From contig CAKRYD010000006.1 of assembly GCA_934426255.1 (NCBI GenBank), positions 1 through 64,000 of the forward strand: 64,000 nt of DNA, read 5' to 3'. Under the pieces are notes generated by a model. That model saw nothing but the letters and a program-made list of their open reading frames with translations, had not been told where the DNA came from and searched no databases. Positions 16,517 to 23,194 of the stretch are shown here, piece by piece. The translations under genes and the position numbers were made by a program. Each line of letters starts with the position of its first letter. Position 1 is the first letter of the stretch. Source of the stretch: an uncultured Bacteroidaceae bacterium (GTDB lineage Bacteria; Bacteroidota; Bacteroidia; Bacteroidales; Bacteroidaceae).

Positions 16517-18235
16517 ATGAAAACGAGGCTTGAAATGCAGAGCACGGAACTTACGACAGTGGAGAAAAAGCTGTCTGTTCTTATTCCTTTTCTCAATGAA
16601 GGCGAAGAGGTAGTGACAACCGTCAAGGAGGTCAGGCGAACTGTGGGTGAAAAGGTGAATATCATTGTGGTGAACGACCATTCGACTGACGGTTTCGACT
16701 ATGCCACACAGTTGCGGCCCTACGGTGTCACCTATATATTCAATGAAGAAAATCTGGGAAGCGCGCCTTCGCGTGATATTTGTGTGGAGCATTGCGAAAC
16801 TCCATATTTCCTGTTTCTCGATGCCCACATGCGTTTCTATAGCAATGACTGGGCGGATAAGATTGTTGCTCTGTTGGAGGAAGATGATAGGCGGATCTTT
16901 TGTACGCAGACAAAGGCATTGAAGAAAGATGAAAAAGGTTTGTTGAAAGAGGTCGAAAACCAAGTACCCGCATTCGGTGCTTACATGCCTTTGTTTAAAG
17001 GGGCTTTCTTTCCAGATATACAATGGCGAACAGTTGAAATGCATCCGAATCGTAAGATTGAAGATGTCGCATTTGTGTTAGGAGCCAGTTATGCAGGTAG
17101 TGTACGATATTGGAAGTATTTGCATGGCATGAAAGGCTTGATGAAATATGGCTGTGAAGAGCAGTATATCAGTATAAAAGTCTGGTTGGAAGGTGGGCGT
17201 GTCCAAGTAGTGAAGGATATAATAGTAGGTCATATCTATCGCGAAGCTTCACCGTATGTGCATCGTCCTGCAACATTTGTTTTTAATCATTTGTGGATAT
17301 CCGAAATGTTCTTTTCTCAGTCGTTACGCTGTAAGTGTATTGCTGCAGCGTTGTCGAGAGATAAAAAAGCTTGTGATGAGGCTTTTGAATTCTTGCGTGC
17401 GAAAAAATATGAATTAGAAAAAGAACGTAAGTATTACACGAGGATTTTTACAAACGATATATCAAATGTCATCAAACAGCAGAAGGATGCGCATAGAATC
17501 ATGGTCAGAGCAGAGAATGATTATTCGCGTTTGCAACCATCTGTTAGAAAAGTAGCAGATTATCTTGCAACACATGTTGCAGACACTTGTGGATTTTTTG
17601 AAGGAAAGATGGGGCAGATAATATGGTTTGAACATTATTATAGGTATTCAGGTGAATCGAAATGGGATGATTTGGCCTCAAGGCTTTGGGAGGATGTGGA
17701 AGCAAATGTGGAATGCGGTTTAATGCCCTTGGGATTCTCTAAAGGTTTATTGGGCATAGGGTGGAGTATATTCTATTTGTTTGCTAACGGTTTCTTAGAG
17801 GAGATACCTTATAAAGTGCTGAAAGTGGTAAATGAAGAATTGGTTCACTTGAATTTGGATAGTATAGAAAGTAGTGATTATGCTTCTTATGGAGGTTTGT
17901 TTGCCTATTGTGCTGCAAGCTTACAATTTGCCATGATAAAAAAACGTCCTTTACCTTGGAATGAAGATTTTAGAGATAATCTTGCAAGGAGTGCACAAAA
18001 GGTTTTGACAGTATCAACGGATTACCGTATTATTTATGATGCTCTTCTTTGCAAAGAATTACTTGCAAATGGAATGAAAGAAAATGCGCTGTCTTTGTCA
18101 ATGTCGGATTGTATGGATTTTTCAGTCGCTTTTTCGGAAAAAGAAACTACATGGAACAATAAGTTGACCAGCCCGATTGTTTCCATGTCTTTAATGCTAA
18201 TGATTTCACAAGAATGCTATGTACAGAATAAGTAA
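16517..18235 (+). CDS. Peptide glycosyltransferase (GT27-like) fused to LanC-like domain, module 1
   Basis: 572 residues, cytoplasmic. Residues 19-245 are a GT2-fold domain with features of polypeptide GalNAc-transferases: 'LSVLIPFLNEGEEV', 'VVNDHSTDG', the metal motif D-x-H at 102-104 (LDAHMRF), 'YGCEEQYISIKVWLEGG' at 211-227 and 'GHIYR' at 239-242. Residues about 355-572 contain three Gly-rich helical repeats (GFFEGKMG, GFSKGLLGIGW, YASYGGLFAYC) as in LanC-type alpha-toroids. The adjacent Cys-His zinc pair of true LanC cyclases is absent. Its 3' end overlaps the radical SAM gene by 17 bases. Likely glycosylates the precursor at 19613; donor sugar and exact sites are unknown. The start could also be the ATG at 16535. 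Confidence 0.8.
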   Translation: MKTRLEMQSTELTTVEKKLSVLIPFLNEGEEVVTTVKEVRRTVGEKVNIIVVNDHSTDGFDYATQLRPYGVTYIFNEENLGSAPSRDICVEHCETPYFLFLDAHMRFYSNDWADKIVALLEEDDRRIFCTQTKALKKDEKGLLKEVENQVPAFGAYMPLFKGAFFPDIQWRTVEMHPNRKIEDVAFVLGASYAGSVRYWKYLHGMKGLMKYGCEEQYISIKVWLEGGRVQVVKDIIVGHIYREASPYVHRPATFVFNHLWISEMFFSQSLRCKCIAAALSRDKKACDEAFEFLRAKKYELEKERKYYTRIFTNDISNVIKQQKDAHRIMVRAENDYSRLQPSVRKVADYLATHVADTCGFFEGKMGQIIWFEHYYRYSGESKWDDLASRLWEDVEANVECGLMPLGFSKGLLGIGWSIFYLFANGFLEEIPYKVLKVVNEELVHLNLDSIESSDYASYGGLFAYCAASLQFAMIKKRPLPWNEDFRDNLARSAQKVLTVSTDYRIIYDALLCKELLANGMKENALSLSMSDCMDFSVAFSEKETTWNNKLTSPIVSMSLMLMISQECYVQNK

Positions 18236-19532
18236 ATATTGCCATTTGATTGATAACGGGAATAGTTATTTTTTGTATAACATATCCAATGAGAATATTA
18301 TGGCTATTCAACCGGAATTGGCAAATTTGTTGGTTTCGCACAAAAATGATGTAGATGTAATCAAGGAAATTCATCCGACCTTTTTTGAGGAACTTCTACG
18401 CAGAGATTCTATTGTGCTGTCGGATATCAATGAAAGCCAAATGCTTATTGATAAATGGAAGGAGGCTGATACAAATCCGAAAATATTCTCATTAATAGTG
18501 CTACCTACGTTGGATTGTAATTTACGATGCTGGTATTGTTACGAAAAACATAACGCCGGGTCGGTAATGAAAGTTGATATACTGGATAGAATAAAAAGGC
18601 TGGTAGAAAAAAGAGTCGCTTCAAATGAGTTGGAAAATCTAAGTATCTCATTTTTTGGCGGTGAACCATTAATGGGCTATTCTAAAATTGTTTGGCCTCT
18701 TTTGGCGCATGCAAAAGAAAAATGTGATCAATATGGCAAGAAATTGCGGATAGGTTTTACTACAAATGGGACTTTAATTACAAAGAAAGTAATAGAGGAT
18801 TTAGGAAGTTTGGATTGTCCCATTAATTTTCAAATAACGTTAGATGGAGATAAAATAAGGCATGATGCGGTTCGCCATATGCGTAATGGGAAATCCACTT
18901 ATGATTTAATTGTTGGAAACATTAAACAATTGGTGCGTGCTGGGTTTATAGTATCGTGCAGAATAAATTATACCCACGATAATATGGGGTTCTTAAATGA
19001 TATAGCGCCATCTTTTGGTGATTTGTCCAAGGAGGAAGGAGAGCATTTGCAATTTTATTTGCAGCAAGTGTGGCAGGAGCAGGCGGAATATAATATGGAG
19101 AAAGAGGAAGAGGCTGTCATTGAATATTTCAGGAAGTGTGGTCTTATGACTTCAGTTCCATCTAAGCATATGAAGCAAAGATGCTATGCCGAATCGGAAA
19201 ATTGTTTTGTCGTAAGTTATAATGGCGATATATATAAGTGCACAGCATGGGACTTTACTCCAGAGCGGAAAGAGGGTGTTTTGCAAGAAGATGGAACCAT
19301 CAAGCACAATCAAGTTTATAAACAACGTATGGAGGTGAAATTTGGAACAGAATATTGTCAAGCATGTTCGATTTATCCGATTTGCCATGGTGCCGGATGT
19401 TCACAGAATAAGTTGGAAAGAACAAAGTTTGATATGAAGGAGGGATGCCTTTTTAATTATTCCGAATCAGATAAACATGATTTAATACAAGAGCGCTTAA
19501 AGGCAGCAATAGAATTGTCGAATTCACAGTAA
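18219..19532 (+). CDS. Radical SAM/SPASM peptide maturase, module 1
   Basis: 437 residues. The radical SAM cluster motif is C-x3-C-x2-C at Cys 100, 104, 107 (CNLRCWYC), followed by 'SISFFGGEPLMGY' and 'GFTTNGTLI'. The C-terminal SPASM region has Cys ligands in 'QRCYAESENC', 'YKCTAWDF', 'EYCQACSIYPICHGAGC' and 'GCLFNY', enough for two auxiliary 4Fe-4S clusters. The N-terminal 90 residues resemble a peptide-recognition (RRE-like) region. Enzymes of this type form thioether or carbon crosslinks in precursor peptides. The Cys-repeat precursor lies 80 bases downstream and is the presumed substrate. Which bond is made cannot be read from sequence. Confidence 0.9.
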   Translation: MYRISKYCHLIDNGNSYFLYNISNENIMAIQPELANLLVSHKNDVDVIKEIHPTFFEELLRRDSIVLSDINESQMLIDKWKEADTNPKIFSLIVLPTLDCNLRCWYCYEKHNAGSVMKVDILDRIKRLVEKRVASNELENLSISFFGGEPLMGYSKIVWPLLAHAKEKCDQYGKKLRIGFTTNGTLITKKVIEDLGSLDCPINFQITLDGDKIRHDAVRHMRNGKSTYDLIVGNIKQLVRAGFIVSCRINYTHDNMGFLNDIAPSFGDLSKEEGEHLQFYLQQVWQEQAEYNMEKEEEAVIEYFRKCGLMTSVPSKHMKQRCYAESENCFVVSYNGDIYKCTAWDFTPERKEGVLQEDGTIKHNQVYKQRMEVKFGTEYCQACSIYPICHGAGCSQNKLERTKFDMKEGCLFNYSESDKHDLIQERLKAAIELSNSQ

Positions 19533-19612
19533 AAGTTGTATATCGTAATGTTTGTTATTCGTGGTTACACGTTTGCAGCAAGAGAATAATTGTTTAATTC
19601 AATAAAGTAAAG

Positions 19613-19918
19613 ATGAAAGTAAAATCAGATTTGCTGGTGTCTTTAAAAGCAGAGATACCAGTAGTGGAAGCCTCCAAAGAGGGGCTGTTGTCTGGAGGTT
19701 TTATCTCCATAGAGAATGGGATGGTGGATTTGTTGGCCAATACCGACTGTAATAATGGCTGCAATTCGGGTTGCAATGACGGTTGTAACAGTAGTTGCAA
19801 TACCAAATGCAATACTAAATGCAATACCAAATGTAATACGCAATGCAATACAAGTTGCAATTCGTCATGTAGTAAAGGTGCTTCCAATCCTTTTTGTGGA
19901 ATGTCAATGCTGTTTTAG
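19613..19918 (+). CDS. RiPP precursor with ten CNxx repeats, module 1
   Basis: 101 residues. The leader (1-29) ends in 'LLSGG', a double-glycine site for a C39 peptidase, followed by Phe 30. After a short spacer come eleven Cys at positions 46, 50, 54 and so on to 86, exactly four apart. The first ten are each followed by Asn, and the other two positions hold Gly, Ser, Thr, Lys, Asp or Gln. A last Cys is at 95, and the tail is GMSMLF. The repeats rule out a normal globular protein. Leader pattern and neighbours fit the GG-Bacteroidales natural-product precursor type known to me. Thr and Ser in the repeats are possible glycosylation sites and Cys the likely crosslinking sites. Confidence 0.9.
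   Translation: MKVKSDLLVSLKAEIPVVEASKEGLLSGGFISIENGMVDLLANTDCNNGCNSGCNDGCNSSCNTKCNTKCNTKCNTQCNTSCNSSCSKGASNPFCGMSMLF
19748..19870 (+). repeat. 12-bp tandem repeat inside the precursor gene
   Basis: Units of the form TGCAATACCAAA (TGY-AAY-NNN-NNN), ten complete units plus the final Cys codon. Near-identical adjacent units (for example at 19796-19856) make copy-number change by recombination or slippage likely, always in frame. Confidence 0.8.
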
Positions 19919-19937
19919 TATTTGATAAGTTGTAAGG

Positions 19938-20022
19938 GAACTTCAGAAGGAATAAAGGCCAAATTTGGTATCAATAAATCTAAGGTGATGACCATGTTGC
20001 CTATAGTACTCTTCTGAAGTTC
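19938..20022 (+). other. Inverted repeat between precursor and outer-membrane protein gene
   Basis: GAACTTCAGAAG at 19938-19949 pairs perfectly with CTTCTGAAGTTC at 20011-20022, enclosing 61 bases. It could stabilise the precursor mRNA or partly terminate transcription, so that the precursor is made in excess over the downstream gene. Confidence 0.6.
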
Positions 20023-20055
20023 TTTGTTAGTAGAATAGATTTGCATATTATAGTT

Positions 20056-22959
20056 ATGAAAAAGACACTATTATTCTGTTTCGCACTATTGGCGATGTTG
20101 CTTCCTGCGTCAGCGGAGGATACAGGTTTGATTTATGGTTTTATCAAAAACAATATGACAAAGGAAACCTTGATGGGTGTCAAGGTGACGGCTTATACCG
20201 GCACAACGAAGTATCAAGAGTATATTACGCGAAAAGAACATACCTTTAATTATATTCCCGGTCCCTGGAAATTTAATGTGCCTAAAACCGGAGGTAAATA
20301 CAGATTGGTTATTGAGAAGGAAGGCTATGAGACGGTGGAGGCTGAAATAGAGGTAAAGCCTTTTAAGAAATCGGAGATGTACAGATATGTGCAGGATTTT
20401 TACCTGAAGCGCAAACCGAAAGAACATAAGGTTGGCGAAGCAGTCGTGAGGGCAACCCGTGTGAAAATTTATCACAAGGGAGATACTGTGATGTATGATG
20501 CCGATGCTTTCAATTTGGCCGATGGCAGCATGCTTGACGGGCTGATCAAGTCGTTGCCGGGTGCCGTATTAAAAGATGACGGTGAGATTTTTGTCAATGG
20601 CAAGAAAGTGGATGCCTTGCTATTGAACGGCGAATATTTCTTTAAGCGCAACAACAAGGTGATGTTGGAAAATCTTCCGGCTTATATGGTCAAGACGGTA
20701 AAGGTGTATGATAAGAAAAGCATCATGTCGGAAGCTACGGGCGTGAATATGGGCGATGGCGAATATGTGATGGATGTCAATCTGAAAAAACAATATTCAA
20801 TCGGTTGGATCGGCAATATGGAAGCCGGTATCGGAACTTCCGACCGTTATCTGGCGAGGCTGTTTGCCTTGCGTTTTACGGATGCTTCGCGCGTGGGTGG
20901 ATATGTGAACCTGAACAATCTGAACGACGACCGCAAACCCGGCGAGGATTCGGAATGGACTCCGGCGAAAATGCCGCGCGGTTTGGTAAGCCGTAAAGTG
21001 GGTGGCGTGGATTACTTGATTAAGCCGAAGAACACGACGCACCGGTTCCAAGGAAATGTGGACGTGTCGTATACCGATGCCGATAATTATGGTGAGACCA
21101 GTACGGAAAATTATCTGCCTTCAGGAAATACTTTCGGAAAGAGCATGTCGCATTCCAAGGCAAGTTCCTTTAATATATCCTCGGATCACAGCCTGATGAT
21201 ACGCGACAGGAAAGGCCAGAACAATATTTATCTGGACCCTTATTTCAATTACCGGAAATATGACAACCGTAGTAATTCACTGTCTGCCATGTTTAATCGG
21301 AATCCGACCTTGACAATTCCCGGAAATGGACTGTTAGACAGTCTGAAGACTATGCACAGCCCCGAGCTGATGGCTATGACTTTGAATCGTCTTTTGTCAT
21401 CGGCTAAGTCGGACGGTCATAAACTGAGCATGGGCACAGGACTGAATTGTTTCGGTACGCTTTATGCCAACAGTCTGCGTTTAGGCGGACGTATTTCATA
21501 TGAAAGCCAGAAAGACAATCTGTTTGACAGACGAACGATAGATTATCCTAATCAGCCGGGTATGGTAACGGATTTCCGCAACCGCTATATTCATGACAGT
21601 CCTAACAGGAACTTGAATTACAATACCGATGTGGCTTATTTCAGAAGGTTCGATTCGGGAACACAGGCCTATCTGAGCTATAATTTCGGACAGAGAATCA
21701 AACGGCGCAATTATGAATTGAACCGCCTCGATGCCTTGTCAGACTGGGCAGAGAATACCAAGCACGAATTGGGCGAGCTGCCTTCGGAACGCGATTTCCG
21801 TTTGCGCACACTGGATGCACAGAACAGTTACAACCAGCATGAAATCAATACTTATAATGACATTCAAGCCCATTTCTCAACTAATTATTGGCCCAAAAAC
21901 GAAAGCAGCAAGCGCAGATGGTATGAGTTGACGATCGCATTACCTTTAAGTATCAATCATTACCGCCTGAATTACAGCCGGGCTGATTATAGCGGCGTGA
22001 CACGCAGGGATGCCGTGTTTTTCAATCCTTCGATAAGCGGTTATTATTCATGGAAGGAACAGTCGCGAGCCATAGACTATCGTTATGAACTGTCGCACGG
22101 AATACCCCAGATGACCAGTTTGATAGAGATTGAAAACAATGCCGATCCGCTGAATATATATTTGGGGAACAGCCAACTGAAAAATTACTCACGCCATGAG
22201 GCGGAAATTACTTACCGTACAAGTAATGACGAGAAAGAAATATCGTTCAGTGTAACACCGAGGTATATCATCTATACGAACTCGATAGCTTATGGCTACA
22301 TCTTTGACAAAACAACCGGTGTCCGCCGCTATTCGCCCGACAATGTGAATGGCAGCTATTTGTTGTCGATGAATGTGAACTATGCCCGTCCATTGGATAA
22401 GAAGAAGCTATTGACTTTTCGGACGAATACTTACGGTCATATAGATCATGGAATCGATTTGATAGGCTTAGATGATGGTTCTGCACCGGTGCGAAGCAGT
22501 GTTTGTACGTATTGGGGAACTGAGCGTATCAATCTGGATTATAAGTTGGGCAAGCATTCGATAGGAGCAAAAGGTTATCTTGGTGTCGGTCATACGGCAT
22601 CTGGTAGGAAGGACTTTGACAATCTGACATTATATGATTTCAATTACGGTCTGACAACTTTATTACAACTGCCTTGGGATGTCCAGTTGAGTTCGGATTT
22701 GACCATGTACAGTCGTCGCGGATATTCGAATAAAAGTGCCAACACGAACGACCTGGTATGGAATGCCCGTTTGAGCAAGCGTTTTGTAAAACAAAGGTTG
22801 ACAGTTCTTGTTGATGGCTTTGATTTGCTGGGTAATTTGTCGAATATTTCTCAACTGTTGAATTCTCAAGGACGTACGGAAAGTTATTACAATGCCCTGC
22901 CAAGATACGTGATGTTTCATGTGATTTACAGATTTGCCAAGCAGCCTAAAAAGAGATAA
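20056..22959 (+). CDS. Outer-membrane beta-barrel protein with CarboxypepD-like N-domain, module 1
   Basis: 967 residues from the ATG at 20056 (MKKTLLFCFALLAMLLPASA, signal peptide). Residues about 25-125 form a carboxypeptidase-regulatory-like sandwich ('LIYGFIKNNMTKETLMGVKV'). Residues 135-230 are a TonB-receptor-type plug ('KIYHKGDTVMYDADAFNLADG...DGEIFVNGKKVDALLLNG'). The rest alternates aromatic strands of a beta-barrel, ending in 'RYVMFHVIYRFAKQPKKR'. No SusD partner is present. It resembles the 'outer membrane beta-barrel' group rather than SusC. Its place after the precursor suggests transfer of the mature peptide across the outer membrane, or a receptor for it; inference only. Paralog of 27392-30286. 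Confidence 0.85.
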   Translation: MKKTLLFCFALLAMLLPASAEDTGLIYGFIKNNMTKETLMGVKVTAYTGTTKYQEYITRKEHTFNYIPGPWKFNVPKTGGKYRLVIEKEGYETVEAEIEVKPFKKSEMYRYVQDFYLKRKPKEHKVGEAVVRATRVKIYHKGDTVMYDADAFNLADGSMLDGLIKSLPGAVLKDDGEIFVNGKKVDALLLNGEYFFKRNNKVMLENLPAYMVKTVKVYDKKSIMSEATGVNMGDGEYVMDVNLKKQYSIGWIGNMEAGIGTSDRYLARLFALRFTDASRVGGYVNLNNLNDDRKPGEDSEWTPAKMPRGLVSRKVGGVDYLIKPKNTTHRFQGNVDVSYTDADNYGETSTENYLPSGNTFGKSMSHSKASSFNISSDHSLMIRDRKGQNNIYLDPYFNYRKYDNRSNSLSAMFNRNPTLTIPGNGLLDSLKTMHSPELMAMTLNRLLSSAKSDGHKLSMGTGLNCFGTLYANSLRLGGRISYESQKDNLFDRRTIDYPNQPGMVTDFRNRYIHDSPNRNLNYNTDVAYFRRFDSGTQAYLSYNFGQRIKRRNYELNRLDALSDWAENTKHELGELPSERDFRLRTLDAQNSYNQHEINTYNDIQAHFSTNYWPKNESSKRRWYELTIALPLSINHYRLNYSRADYSGVTRRDAVFFNPSISGYYSWKEQSRAIDYRYELSHGIPQMTSLIEIENNADPLNIYLGNSQLKNYSRHEAEITYRTSNDEKEISFSVTPRYIIYTNSIAYGYIFDKTTGVRRYSPDNVNGSYLLSMNVNYARPLDKKKLLTFRTNTYGHIDHGIDLIGLDDGSAPVRSSVCTYWGTERINLDYKLGKHSIGAKGYLGVGHTASGRKDFDNLTLYDFNYGLTTLLQLPWDVQLSSDLTMYSRRGYSNKSANTNDLVWNARLSKRFVKQRLTVLVDGFDLLGNLSNISQLLNSQGRTESYYNALPRYVMFHVIYRFAKQPKKR

Positions 22960-22991
22960 TGGAGTGCCATAGCCAGCAATGTTTTTTGCCA

Positions 22992-23096
22992 ATGAACAAG
23001 GAAGTTCTGCATTCGTCCGCGATAGATGCGGCAGTGCCGCATCCCTTTCTATACGGTAAGACTTTGGGTGGCGGACGTTTGCAGGCTTCCTGCTTC
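22992..23096 (+). repeat. 105-bp palindromic element, copy B
   Basis: Matches copy A at 16306-16410. Inner 91 bases at 23000-23090. Here the inner hairpin is perfect (ATGCGGC-AGT-GCCGCAT) and the second stem GTCCGC/GCGGAC is fully Watson-Crick, whereas copy A has G-U in that stem. This difference preserves pairing. Located 98 bases before the module 2 glycosyltransferase. Confidence 0.75.
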
Positions 23097-23141
23097 CTCT
23101 CGGTTTAGAAAAAGCAAATATGCAGAAAATCATTGTAGAAT

Positions 23142-23173
23142 TTTTGCAGTTGAACAAAAAAACACTAAGTTTG
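23142..23173 (+). promoter_or_regulatory. Promoter of module 2
   Basis: TTTTG at 23142-23146 and TAAGTTTG at 23166-23173 with 19 bases between. Transcription should start near 23180, so the ATG at 23120 is not in the mRNA and the gene starts at the ATG at 23195. Confidence 0.7.
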
Positions 23174-23194
23174 CAATGTAAAACGAAAAACAGT

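Noticed and set aside
16517..18235. Classical lanthipeptide synthesis
   Set aside because: No LanB/LanM dehydratase is present and the LanC-like domains lack the Cys-His zinc pair, so Ser/Thr dehydration followed by Cys addition is not supported.
19613..19918. Metallothionein
   Set aside because: Strict 4-residue Cys period, GG leader, and radical SAM, glycosyltransferase and C39 exporter neighbours fit a modified secreted peptide better.
20056..22959. SusC-type nutrient receptor
   Set aside because: No SusD gene follows; the plug/barrel resembles the other outer-membrane barrel group, and the context is a peptide locus.
23120..23194. Longer start for the module 2 glycosyltransferase
   Set aside because: A well-spaced promoter (23142-23173) lies inside this extension, and the GT2 motif begins right after the ATG at 23195.
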